Part shown: positions 1 through 7,806 of the stretch, one piece after another | How positions within the stretch are numbered: position 1 is the first letter of the stretch | How the letters are laid out: each line of letters begins with the position of its first letter | Program-made: the position numbers and the translations under genes | Assembly (NCBI GenBank): GCA_964528645.1 | Contig: CAZGSR010000004.1 | Coordinates: 21,157-85,156 of the forward strand | Length of the DNA: 64,000 nt | Direction: 5' to 3' | Origin: UBA5734 sp964528645 | GTDB taxonomy: Bacteria; Bacillota; Clostridia; Saccharofermentanales; UBA5734 | The notes under the pieces: model-generated | Database searches by the model: none | The model's input: the letters and a program-made list of their open reading frames with translations, nothing else | Told to the model about the DNA's origin: nothing

Positions 1-255
1 GTCCGGATGGACGCGCTTGATCGCTGTGCCGACGGCCGGTGCCCGGCCATGGGCCGCCTGAATCATGTCGCAGGCGAAATATTCATAGTTGTTATAGGTG
101 CATCCGACCGGTGACACGCCAACGGTGGTGTCCAGGATATTCATCTCGACCATGACTTCGGCGATCAGGCGGTGGATGATGCCATGGGTGCAACCGGGGC
201 AGTAATGGAAGGGCTTGTCTGTCAAGCCGGTGGTGCGGGTAAAGACTGGTTTCAT
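1..255 (-). CDS. 2-oxoacid:ferredoxin oxidoreductase beta (TPP-binding) subunit, partial
   Basis: The N-terminal 85 residues of the thiamine-diphosphate-binding subunit of a 2-oxoacid:ferredoxin oxidoreductase; the rest lies beyond the window edge. The protein begins MKPVFTRTTGL and carries the family hallmark CPGCTHG near residue 19, which in this family supplies a cysteine for a 4Fe-4S cluster close to TPP. The ATG overlaps the stop of the upstream alpha-subunit gene by four bases (ATGA), implying translational coupling. With the ferredoxin and alpha genes it would decarboxylate a 2-oxoacid oxidatively, reducing ferredoxin and forming an acyl-CoA. The exact substrate (2-oxoisovalerate or 2-oxoglutarate) cannot be fixed from this fragment. 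Confidence 0.9.
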   Translation of the reverse strand, partial: MKPVFTRTTGLTDKPFHYCPGCTHGIIHRLIAEVMVEMNILDTTVGVSPVGCTYNNYEYFACDMIQAAHGRAPAVGTAIKRVHPD

Positions 256-1325
256 GTCGCGCTCCTCCCTGCCAGCTGGCGCACCAGCTCGAGGATTTCC
301 TGCACAGTGGGCAGATTGCCGCCGGTGCGGCCGTGGAAATGGACGGGTTTGACGCCATTGACGGCAAGCCGGACATCCTCGACCATCTGGCCGCAGTTCA
401 ATTCAATATCTAGAAAGGCTTTGACCGATGGTTGCGCTGCGATGTCCGCGTACGTCTGGCTCGGAAAAGGCCACAAGGTGATCGGACGGACCAGTCCAAC
501 CTTGATCCCCTCTTTGGCTGCCTGGTGCATGACATTGCGGCAGATCCGGCTGGTCAGGCCAAACGCAGTCAGGACGACCTCGGCGTCGTCACAGTCGACG
601 GTTTCAACGCGGGTCTCGCGGCGTGTGACGTCTGCATATTTGGCCTGGAGCTTGGCGTTAAACACCTCCATGACATCCGCTTCGATGTAGATGGACTGGA
701 TGGTGTTGTGTTCAGCACGGCCCTTGCGGCCAGTCAGAGCCCAGGGCTTTTCAACTTGTTCGATCGGTTCGGTTTCCCGGAAAGCCACTGGCTCCATCAT
801 CTGGCCCAGCGCACCGTCACCCAGGATCAGGGCCAGCATGCGGTAGCGGTCTGCCAGGTTGAAAGCCTCGACGGTCAGTTCATACAGTTCCTGGATGCTG
901 GCCGGGGCCAGGACGATGTTGCGATAGTCACCATGGCCGCCGCCCTTGGTGGCCTGGAAGTAGTCACCCTGGGCCGGCAGAATTCCACCCAGGCCGGGGC
1001 CGGAGCGGACCACATTGACCACGACGGCCGGCAGTTCAGCACCGGCGATGTAGGAGAACCCCTCCTGCTTGAGGCTGATGCCAGGACTGGAACTGGTCGT
1101 CATGACCCGGGCACCCGCAGCAGCTGCGCCATAGACCATGTTAATCGCAGCGACCTCACTTTCGGCCTGCAGCATGGTGCCACCGACCTCCGGCATACGC
1201 TTGGCCATGTAGTGCATAACCTCAGTCTGTGGCGTGATCGGATAACCAAAATAATGGCGGCAGCCCGCGCGGACAGCCGCTTCAGCAATGACTTCGTTCC
1301 CTTTCATCAGGACACGGCTTGACAT
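252..1325 (-). CDS. vorB: 2-oxoacid:ferredoxin oxidoreductase alpha subunit (VorB/KorA type)
   Basis: About 357 residues. It starts with MSSRVLMKGNEVIAEAA and contains the pyrimidine-binding core GYPITPQTE, typical of the alpha subunit of four-subunit 2-oxoacid:ferredoxin oxidoreductases; the Clostridia orthologues are usually named VorB (3-methyl-2-oxobutanoate). An open frame extends further upstream, but the start at 1325 is chosen because AGGAGG precedes it at good spacing and the extension does not look like the family. It sits 10 bp after the small ferredoxin gene and overlaps the beta gene by 4 bp, so the three form one operon. The role is acyl-CoA formation from branched-chain or other 2-oxoacids in the cytoplasm; substrate assignment is inference. 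Confidence 0.88.
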   Translation of the reverse strand: MSSRVLMKGNEVIAEAAVRAGCRHYFGYPITPQTEVMHYMAKRMPEVGGTMLQAESEVAAINMVYGAAAAGARVMTTSSSPGISLKQEGFSYIAGAELPAVVVNVVRSGPGLGGILPAQGDYFQATKGGGHGDYRNIVLAPASIQELYELTVEAFNLADRYRMLALILGDGALGQMMEPVAFRETEPIEQVEKPWALTGRKGRAEHNTIQSIYIEADVMEVFNAKLQAKYADVTRRETRVETVDCDDAEVVLTAFGLTSRICRNVMHQAAKEGIKVGLVRPITLWPFPSQTYADIAAQPSVKAFLDIELNCGQMVEDVRLAVNGVKPVHFHGRTGGNLPTVQEILELVRQLAGRSAT

Positions 1326-1335
1326 GGCGTTCCTC

Positions 1336-1542
1336 CTAGCGATAAACGGTGATGACGACGTCCGGGCAGATGGTCGCACACAGCGTGCAGCCTGTGCACC
1401 GGTCCATGTCGACGATACCGGCCGGATGGAATCCCTTGCTGTTCAGCTTGTCCTTCTGCAGGGCGATGATCTTCTGCGGGCAGACAGAAACACAAAGGCC
1501 GCAGCCTTTGCATCGTTCTTCAGTGAATTCGGTTCTGGGCAT
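1336..1542 (-). CDS. 2x[4Fe-4S] ferredoxin subunit of the 2-oxoacid oxidoreductase
   Basis: A 68-residue protein with two CxxCxxCxxxCP motifs (CKGCGLCVSVCP and CTGCTLCATICP), i.e. a bacterial-type two-cluster ferredoxin, the delta-like subunit of the complex. The start at 1542 is chosen over a longer frame because AAGGAGA lies just upstream and the extension has no ferredoxin similarity. It is the first gene of the operon and would carry electrons from the TPP-bound intermediate to soluble ferredoxin. Confidence 0.9.
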   Translation of the reverse strand: MPRTEFTEERCKGCGLCVSVCPQKIIALQKDKLNSKGFHPAGIVDMDRCTGCTLCATICPDVVITVYR

Positions 1543-1606
1543 ACGGTCTCCTTGTAGCGGCGAAAGGCAGTGGGTAGATGAATGGTCTGTATACAATCTT
1601 TTTCTG

Positions 1607-1635
1607 ATTATAGGCTTTGTCCGAAAAAGCCGCAA
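1607..1635 (-). promoter_or_regulatory. sigma-A-type promoter of the VOR/KOR operon
   Basis: On the minus strand a perfect TATAAT (1612-1607) lies 17 bp after TTGCGG (1635-1630). The predicted start is about 60 bp upstream of the ferredoxin start codon. The promoter is directly next to the repeat element that begins near 1691. Confidence 0.65.
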
Positions 1636-1690
1636 GCTTTACTCGATCGGGGTTCTTTGCTTATTATCGTGAAATGTTTATTAAGCAACA

Positions 1691-2276
1691 AGGGGGTCGC
1701 GCGAAGGGTGCGCCCAAAATCGGCAATTGCCGAAATCTGCACCAGGGGTGGCGCGAAGGGTGGCCCCGCGGGCGGAATATTCACGATCTGGGGCCAGGGG
1801 TGGCCGTAGGTCTGGCACTTTGGATGGAATTTTCCACAATTGGGGTCGGTGCACCAAAACGGCAACAACTCCGGGAGGTCCGAATACGCCTGCGGCAGAA
1901 GCCTTCTCCAGATCAAGCCAAGATCTTCCACTTATATGCTCCGACATAGGAAAGGAACGTTCCGCCGCTATGTCGGAGCCCTTTTTTGGAACATTTTCGA
2001 CGAGGCGTCAACCGCCTGCAGCTGTAGGCTTCACAAGTGCATTGCAGATCTTCCACAAAAAGTGGACCGACCCCCAATCCGGAACATTCCGCAATAAGGG
2101 CCACCCCTCGCGCCACCTCCGACCCCAAATCCGGAACATTCCGTCCACTGTGCCAGGCTTGGCCGTACCTCTGGCCCCAAAACCGGAATGTTCCGCCCAC
2201 AGTGCCACCCGTCGCGCCACGTCTGGAACCAAGCATGAAATGTTCCGTATGCGTAGTCAGAATTGGCGCGAGTATC
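1691..2276. repeat. Composite inverted-arm repeat element, copy A (52-bp period arms around a 221-bp core)
   Basis: This non-coding stretch is highly structured. The right arm has four direct units with starts at 2069, 2121, 2173 and 2225, exactly 52 bp apart, each with CCCCAAATC-like then GGAACATTCCG-like sequence. The left arm has the same unit in inverted orientation, with register points at 1847, 1795 and 1743 and a further trace near 1691, again every 52 bp. Between the arms lies a 221-bp core (1848-2068) homologous to that of the copy near 49.3 kb. The last right unit runs into the stop codon of the ATPase gene at 2275. Open frames across it are repeat translations without protein character. 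It lies between the ATPase gene and the VOR operon promoter. Confidence 0.85.
1938..1979. other. Core hairpin of repeat element, copy A
   Basis: GCTCCGACATAG (1938-1949) pairs perfectly with CTATGTCGGAGC (1968-1979), a 12-bp stem around an 18-nt loop. The loop contains the palindrome GGAACGTTCC (1954-1963). A run of six T follows at once, so on the plus strand it also looks like an intrinsic terminator. The homologous hairpin in copy B keeps the stem and has a different but still palindromic loop sequence. Confidence 0.75.
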
Positions 2277-3102
2277 AGCGGTCAGTTGGATAATGGATCG
2301 AGCGGACAAGGTTCAGCACCGGCAAATCAACCAAGATGCTGTCGTCTACTCGCACATCCGCTTGCATGGACACATCGGACCCATCGGTTCCATCAGCCGC
2401 ATCAGCCAACTCTGGTTCTTCCATCGTCGCGGCAAACACAATTGGCAGACCGGCCAGGCGGGCGCCTGCGGTCACGATCGGATAGCTCTCCTCGATCAGG
2501 TGCCAGTTTGCGACCTCCAGCAAGTTGGCATTGTCGACTATCCCATGAAGGCGCAGGCCGGTCGCGGACTCGATATCTGCGGCGGCGCGGGCAATGCCTT
2601 CCGGGGTCCCTGTCATGGGTCGGTAGGGATTGACCACCAGATTGATGGCAAAATCTTCGCCGGCCAACCGGTTGCGCAGAGAACCGACGACACGGGCACC
2701 GAGGTCTTCACCGCCGATGTCGAGGACGGCCAGGACGTCGGGATTGTCAAATACGGAAAAGACCTGGGGTGGCAAGGACGGGACATCAACATTGGTATTG
2801 GCGTACATCGAGGCAACGAGCTCGATCTGGTTGTCAGCCAGCAAAGCACGCGCGTCAGCTGAGCGGTAGTAGGGATTGATCATATCAAGATCACACAGGA
2901 TGACGCGTTGGCCTTCCTGCCTGACGTTTCTGGCCAGCCAGAGGGCGAAATTGACACTGATTTCGGATTTGCCGCTGCCGTAAGCGCCGACGAAAACGGT
3001 AATCCGGGCTGGGGTACCGGTCATTCCATGACCGGATGCCATTCCATGACCGGATGTCATTTCGCGACCAGGTTGCCGATTTCGAGTGATAAATTGAGGC
3101 AT
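2275..3102 (-). CDS. MinD/ParA-like P-loop ATPase of unknown role
   Basis: A 275-residue cytoplasmic protein with a Walker A motif GAYGSGKSE near residue 40, followed by ILCDLDMINPYY and LAVLDIGGEDLGAR, the usual pattern of SIMIBI-class (MinD/ParA/CobQ-like) ATPases. The N-terminus holds a short duplication (SGHGMA, SGHGMT) encoded by an 18-bp tandem repeat at 3022-3057 that creates several in-frame ATGs. I take the first ATG because AAAGG stands before it, but the true start may be the last one, directly before the conserved domain. It is transcribed towards the VOR operon from which it is separated by the repeat element. A link to the ferredoxin oxidoreductase is suggested only by position. 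Confidence 0.7.
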   Translation of the reverse strand: MPQFITRNRQPGREMTSGHGMASGHGMTGTPARITVFVGAYGSGKSEISVNFALWLARNVRQEGQRVILCDLDMINPYYRSADARALLADNQIELVASMYANTNVDVPSLPPQVFSVFDNPDVLAVLDIGGEDLGARVVGSLRNRLAGEDFAINLVVNPYRPMTGTPEGIARAAADIESATGLRLHGIVDNANLLEVANWHLIEESYPIVTAGARLAGLPIVFAATMEEPELADAADGTDGSDVSMQADVRVDDSILVDLPVLNLVRSIHYPTDR

Positions 3103-3275
3103 GATAAACCTTTCTATATCGATGGAATGTTCATTTGTCGTTATTGCACAAATCCCACTCCGCGTGATGAAATAAATTCTGGCGTGGTTTCATTGTGCGG
3201 ATCCCCCAGTGCTCTGGCAAGCGCGAATGATACGCAACTGGGCAGGAAATAACGCATATTATTAAAGGCAGTGAA

Positions 3276-3304
3276 TTGCGGCCAGTTGTCTGCTTCGCTA
3301 GAAT
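3276..3304 (+). promoter_or_regulatory. Promoter of apgM
   Basis: TTGCGG (3276-3281), a 17-bp spacer and TAGAAT (3299-3304). The -35 is the same hexamer as at the VOR operon promoter. The apgM start codon follows about 60 bp downstream with GAGAGG as ribosome binding site. The rest of 3103-3275 shows nothing else I can support apart from the leader of the divergent ATPase gene. Confidence 0.55.
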
Positions 3305-3370
3305 GATTCCGGATAGAATCATGCCACAAGATTATTCGATGCCGACACAGGGCACATTGAGAGGTTTTAT

Positions 3371-4606
3371 ATGAAATACATCATTTTCCTGGGTGACGGC
3401 ATGGCCGATCTGCCCGTTGAAACACTGGGGCACCGTACCCCCTTACAAGTCGCCAAAAAGCCGAACATGGACCGGATGGCCGGCCTGGGAACGGCTGGTC
3501 TGGTCAAAACGGTGCCGGACACGCTTTCACCCGGCAGCGACACCGCAAACATGTCGGTCATGGGATACGACCCCGAGCTCTACTATACCGGGCGTTCGCC
3601 TCTGGAGGCGATCAGCATGTCGATCGAGATGGAGCCCGGTGATGTCGCATTCCGGACCAATCTGGTCACGCTTTCTGACGAAGAAAATTACCGGCAGCGG
3701 ACCATGATCGACTATTCATCGGATGAAATCGGCAGTGACGAAGCGGCCCGCCTGATCGAGGTTGTCAACGAACGGTTCGCCACCGAAGAATTCCAGTTCT
3801 ACCCGGGCAAAAGCTACCGCCACTGCCTGATCTGGAAAAACGGACCGACCAGCATGAAGCTCGTACCGCCGCATGACATCCTGACCCAGAAGGTTACGTC
3901 CTACCTGCCATCGGGTGATGGCGCGGACAAGCTCCTGGCCATGATGGAACAGAGCGCCCATTTCCTGCCCACTCATCCGGTCAACAAAGCTCGTGTCAAA
4001 CGCGACCTGCGTCCGGCCAACTCGATCTGGATCTGGGGCCAGGGCACCCGCCCTGAACTGCCCGTTCTTTCAGAACAGTATGGCATCAAGGGATCGGTCA
4101 TTTCCGCGGTAGACCTGATCAACGGCCTGGGCATCTGCGCCGGTTTGCGCGTGGTCGAAGTCCCGGGGGTGACTGGAAACATCCACACCAACTTCCGCGG
4201 CAAGGCCGAGCATGCGATCATGGAATTCGAACGCGGCCAGGATTATGTCTACCTGCACGTCGAAGCTCCGGATGAGTGCGGCCATCGGGCAGAAACCGAA
4301 AACAAAGTCAAATCGATCGAACTGATCGACCGCGACATCATTGGCCCAGTCTGGGAATATCTTGAAAAGCATTACCAGGACACGGGGGAAGATTACCGGA
4401 TCATGGTTCTGCCGGACCACCCGACCCCGCTGGCCCTGCGCACCCATACCAATGCACCGGTCCCCTTCGCCGCCTACAGCAGTGATGGAGCCTTCAAGCG
4501 CAGCGCACCTGCCTATGATGAGGTCACCTGTCAGGATTCCGAAGTGTTCATCCTCGAGGGACACACCCTGTTTGGCCGTTTCATCGCCGGGACCATCGAC
4601 GGGTAA
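3371..4606 (+). CDS. apgM: 2,3-bisphosphoglycerate-independent phosphoglycerate mutase, archaeal type
   Basis: A 411-residue metalloenzyme of the alkaline-phosphatase superfamily that interconverts 3- and 2-phosphoglycerate in glycolysis. It opens with the metal-site motif FLGDGMADLP, followed by DTLSPGSDTANMSVMGYDP containing the phosphoserine-type nucleophile, and ends with HVEAPDECGH and VLPDHPTP metal-ligand motifs. Length and order match the ApgM/PGAM III family rather than the longer GpmI. It is a single plus-strand gene with its own promoter and shares a terminator with the converging mutS2. Confidence 0.92.
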   Translation: MKYIIFLGDGMADLPVETLGHRTPLQVAKKPNMDRMAGLGTAGLVKTVPDTLSPGSDTANMSVMGYDPELYYTGRSPLEAISMSIEMEPGDVAFRTNLVTLSDEENYRQRTMIDYSSDEIGSDEAARLIEVVNERFATEEFQFYPGKSYRHCLIWKNGPTSMKLVPPHDILTQKVTSYLPSGDGADKLLAMMEQSAHFLPTHPVNKARVKRDLRPANSIWIWGQGTRPELPVLSEQYGIKGSVISAVDLINGLGICAGLRVVEVPGVTGNIHTNFRGKAEHAIMEFERGQDYVYLHVEAPDECGHRAETENKVKSIELIDRDIIGPVWEYLEKHYQDTGEDYRIMVLPDHPTPLALRTHTNAPVPFAAYSSDGAFKRSAPAYDEVTCQDSEVFILEGHTLFGRFIAGTIDG

Positions 4607-4643
4607 TCAGGGCGACGAATAGTTGATATCTAATCAAATCTGA

Positions 4644-4673
4644 AAGGACCGGCAGGCCGACTGTCCGGTCCTT
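4644..4673. terminator. Bidirectional terminator between apgM and mutS2
   Basis: AAGGACCGG (4644-4652) pairs with CCGGTCCTT (4665-4673), flanked by T-rich sequence on the apgM side. It lies exactly between two converging genes and overlaps the mutS2 stop region. Confidence 0.7.
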
Positions 4674-7152
4674 ATTTCAATTCTGCGATCGTGACGCCAC
4701 TATCACCCTCGCCAAAGGTACCCAGCCGGAAGGTCTTCACACGCGGATCGCGCTTGAGGTACTGGCCAACCGCGGCGCGCAGGGCGCCAGTGCCCTTGCC
4801 ATGGACGATGCGGACAGTGGCAATGCCGGACAGGACTGCGTCGTCGAGGTATTTGTCGAGTGTCTGCAGTGCCTCCTCAACCGTCTGGCCGAGCAGCTGG
4901 ATTTCCGTGGACATGGTCAGGGTGCGGTTCAGGGTCAGCTTGCCCTGCGATGTGCCGGAGCGGCCTTGATCGCCACGGTCTTTGCCCGGTTTGCCGCCCG
5001 TTCTGCCCGCACGAACGGCGCCCCCCCGGCCTGATCTGGTTCCTGTTCCTGAGTGGCCTGTTCCATTCCAGTCACCCAGGTCATCTGACGCCGCTCCTGG
5101 CATGCGCAGTCCTTCGGCTGGAACGCTGACCTTCATCGCGCCACTTTGCAGAATGCACTGGCCGCGGTTGTCAGGTCCTTCAACCAGCTTGCCGGTCATT
5201 TCCAAAGCAGGCGCATAATAGGTCTGGCCGACCTCGAGCCGGTCTGGCCGCTTCCCTGCCCCGGCTGACAGAGTTGCCCGGCCGATTTCACCTTCGATCC
5301 GGCTGCGGCCGCTGCGCGCTTTCTGGCGACCGGCGCTGACCGCATGATGGCGGGCAAAAACGTCCTGCTCATTCATGGCTTTTCTGGTCTGCTCGAGGAG
5401 TTCCTCGATTTCGAGCTGGGCCATTTCATAGAGCTCACGGGCTTCCTCGCGAGCCTTCTGGACGATCGCCTTCGATTTTTCCTGCCAGGTGAGCCGTTCG
5501 CGTTCGAGCCGTTGCTGCTCCTCGCGGGCCTGCTCACGCAGCCGGGTCACTTCATCGCGCATACGGTCGGCTTCGACCCGGCTCTTTTCGATCGCACTGA
5601 CCAATTCTTCAAAGCGAATGCCTTCGTCAGACAGGAGTGACTTGGCCTGGCCGATGATTTCATCCGACAGACCGAGGCGACTGGAAATGGCAAAGGCGTT
5701 ACTGACACCGGGCACACCGATCAGCAAGCGATACGTCGGGCGCAAGGTTTCGCTGTCGAATTCGCAGCAGGCATTTTCCACGCCTGGTGTATTCAGGGCG
5801 TAGCCTTTGAGTTCCTTGTAATGGGTGGTCGCTACCGTTCGGCAGCCATGGTTGCGCAGATAGTCGAGGATCGAAATCGCCAGGGCGGCACCTTCCGATG
5901 GATCGGTCCCGGAGCCGAGTTCGTCAACCAGCACCAGGGTTCTGGGCTGGGCTTTCTCGGTGATCTGGATGATGTTGCGCATGTGTGATGAGAACGTCGA
6001 GAGGTCCTGCTCGATGCTCTGCTCGTCGCCGATATCGGCCAGGACTTGCTCAAAAACAGAGACTTGGGAACCATCGCGGGCCGGGATTTGCAGGCCTGCC
6101 ATCGCCATCAGACAAAACAGGCCGCAGGTTTTGAGTGCGACGGTTTTGCCGCCCGTATTGGGGCCAGTAATAATCAGAGAGTTGAATGCGATTCCGAGCT
6201 CGAAATGGATCGGCACGACCCGGTCTTTCGGGATCAGGGGGTGGCGTGCGGCCTGGAGGAAAATGCGGCCTTCGTCATTGACCAGGGGCATCATCGCCTG
6301 CTGTTTCAGAGCCAGCCGGCCTTTTGCCATCAGGAAATCAAGTTCGGCCAGGATATTGGCATTGGCAACGAGCAGGTCGGCCGAATCAGCCACCAGGCCG
6401 GACAGCTCGATCAGGATGCGTTCAATCTCCTCGCGTTCAAGGCCCATCAGCTCGCGGATCTTGTTGTTGAGTTCAACGACTGGCAAGGGTTCGACAAAAA
6501 GCGTCGATCCACTGGCAGAGGTATCATGGACCAGGCCGGGGATGCTACCGCGGTGCTCAGCTTTGACCGGCACAACATAGCGGTCACCGCGCAGAGTGAC
6601 GAGCTGTTCCTGCAAGGCCTTGGCCTGGCTGCGCACAATGCGCTGCAGACTCTCCTTGACATCGACCTGAGCCTGGCGAATCCGGCGTCTGAGGCTCGCC
6701 AGCTGGCTGCTGGCCGCATCATGCAGCTCTTCTTCCCCGGCAATGCACTCGTCGAGGCGAGTTTTCAGGGCGCGCTGGGGGCGCAGCTGGGCAATCAGGC
6801 CAAAGACGATGCGCTGGCCAGGGCCGTCTTCCGGCAAAGCCAGGCGGACCTTGTCGACGGCGTGGAGAAACGACGCCAGGCGCAGGAATTCATGGATCGC
6901 CAGGACCGAGCCGCTGCGAGCCCGGTGGACAGAGGGACGGATCTCACTGATGCCGCCCAGCGGGAGGACGCCTTTTTCCAGGATCAGTTTGACTGCATCT
7001 TCAGTCTCGGACTGGCGCAGCAGTACCGTCTCCAGATCCGGCGAAGGCTGGAGCGCGGCACATAAATCAGCCCCGGGTGCCGAATGCGCCAGGGCTGTCA
7101 GGTCTTGGATAATCTTGTCGTATTCGAGAATGGTCAGGGAACGTGTGTCCAT
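4672..7152 (-). CDS. mutS2: Endonuclease MutS2 / ribosome-associated RqcU homologue
   Basis: An 826-residue MutS2. It has the clamp/lever helices, the ATPase Walker A GPNTGGKT near residue 330, LVDELGSGTDP (Walker B) and ATTHYKELK, then a long coiled coil (about 515-600), a low-complexity Gly/Arg/Ser/Thr-rich linker (about 690-740) and a C-terminal Smr domain with VRIVHGKGTGALR. In known bacteria MutS2 restrains homologous recombination and, in Bacillus, acts on collided ribosomes. The ATG shares one base with the stop of the upstream pgsA, so the two genes are coupled. The Gly-rich linker is longer than I would expect but the frame is intact. Confidence 0.95.
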   Translation of the reverse strand: MDTRSLTILEYDKIIQDLTALAHSAPGADLCAALQPSPDLETVLLRQSETEDAVKLILEKGVLPLGGISEIRPSVHRARSGSVLAIHEFLRLASFLHAVDKVRLALPEDGPGQRIVFGLIAQLRPQRALKTRLDECIAGEEELHDAASSQLASLRRRIRQAQVDVKESLQRIVRSQAKALQEQLVTLRGDRYVVPVKAEHRGSIPGLVHDTSASGSTLFVEPLPVVELNNKIRELMGLEREEIERILIELSGLVADSADLLVANANILAELDFLMAKGRLALKQQAMMPLVNDEGRIFLQAARHPLIPKDRVVPIHFELGIAFNSLIITGPNTGGKTVALKTCGLFCLMAMAGLQIPARDGSQVSVFEQVLADIGDEQSIEQDLSTFSSHMRNIIQITEKAQPRTLVLVDELGSGTDPSEGAALAISILDYLRNHGCRTVATTHYKELKGYALNTPGVENACCEFDSETLRPTYRLLIGVPGVSNAFAISSRLGLSDEIIGQAKSLLSDEGIRFEELVSAIEKSRVEADRMRDEVTRLREQAREEQQRLERERLTWQEKSKAIVQKAREEARELYEMAQLEIEELLEQTRKAMNEQDVFARHHAVSAGRQKARSGRSRIEGEIGRATLSAGAGKRPDRLEVGQTYYAPALEMTGKLVEGPDNRGQCILQSGAMKVSVPAEGLRMPGAASDDLGDWNGTGHSGTGTRSGRGGAVRAGRTGGKPGKDRGDQGRSGTSQGKLTLNRTLTMSTEIQLLGQTVEEALQTLDKYLDDAVLSGIATVRIVHGKGTGALRAAVGQYLKRDPRVKTFRLGTFGEGDSGVTIAELK

Positions 7153-7709
7153 TAGCTACCTTTGTGGTGTCGTAAATGTGGAATCATGAACTGGATGCCA
7201 TAGAGCAGGTAGACTACCAGTGCCCAGGCAACCGGAACGGCGAAAATGAAGTTGGCCAGATGCTGCTGGTCTGCAGGCAATAAAAACAGGGAGGCAAAGG
7301 CGGCGACAAAAAGCACCGTCCCCAGCTTGCCGTACCAGCGCGCCTGGACGATGACCTTGCGTTTTTTCAAGAGAAAATAGCCGCCGATCACCATCATGAA
7401 TTCCTTGGCAAAAATGAAGGCCGGAACCCAGGCCGGCAAACGGCCGGTCAAGGTCATGGTCAGAGCCGTTGTCAGCTGGAAAACCTTGTCGACAAACGGG
7501 TCAAAGACGCGTCCGAAGTCGGATGTCTGATTGTAATGCCGTGCGATGTAGCCATCCAGGATGTCTGTGGTCCAGATGCCGACAAAAAAAACAAACGCCA
7601 GCGTGTTGTGTGACGCGCCGGCACTGATCGCCCAGGCCATGAAGGGGATGGCCAGAAGGCGAAGCATCGTCAGGTAATTCGGAATCGTGGGCTCAAATCG
7701 CAATTTCAT
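7152..7709 (-). CDS. pgsA: CDP-alcohol phosphatidyltransferase (PgsA-like)
   Basis: A 185-residue integral membrane protein with several hydrophobic helices and the complete CDP-OH-P signature: DGYIAR, eight residues, G, three, D, three, D (DGYIARHYNQTSDFGRVFD followed by PFVDK). The likely reaction is CDP-diacylglycerol plus glycerol-3-phosphate to phosphatidylglycerophosphate; another CDP-alcohol acceptor is possible. The start at 7709 (MKLRFEPTIPNYLTMLR) fits the family better than the longer frame. The -10 box ends 6 bp upstream of this ATG and there is no ribosome binding site, so the message may be leaderless. Confidence 0.85.
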   Translation of the reverse strand: MKLRFEPTIPNYLTMLRLLAIPFMAWAISAGASHNTLAFVFFVGIWTTDILDGYIARHYNQTSDFGRVFDPFVDKVFQLTTALTMTLTGRLPAWVPAFIFAKEFMMVIGGYFLLKKRKVIVQARWYGKLGTVLFVAAFASLFLLPADQQHLANFIFAVPVAWALVVYLLYGIQFMIPHLRHHKGS

Positions 7710-7715
7710 AGAGGC

Positions 7716-7744
7716 ATTATAGCAATCTTGTCGCATGGACTCAA
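7716..7744 (-). promoter_or_regulatory. Promoter of pgsA-mutS2
   Basis: On the minus strand TTGAGT (7744-7739), a 17-bp spacer ending in TGC, and a perfect TATAAT (7721-7716), i.e. a consensus extended -10 promoter. Only six bases separate it from the chosen ATG. The interval to 7806 holds no other recognisable signal. Confidence 0.75.
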
Positions 7745-7806
7745 CGGATGACGATGCACGTATTCAATTGGTTTCAGATTGTTTGAAAAGCAAGCGGACC
7801 AGTCTC

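Noticed and set aside
432..1322. 296-codon open frame antisense to the oxidoreductase alpha gene, and similar long antisense frames over uvrB, dnaE, recG and infB
   Set aside because: They mirror real genes with clear family motifs; high GC content produces long antisense frames.
1608..2309. Several open frames of 75-190 codons on both strands in repeat copy A (and 49250-49731 in copy B)
   Set aside because: They are translations of the 52-bp repeats and core, lack ribosome binding sites and protein-like composition, and occur in many frames at once.
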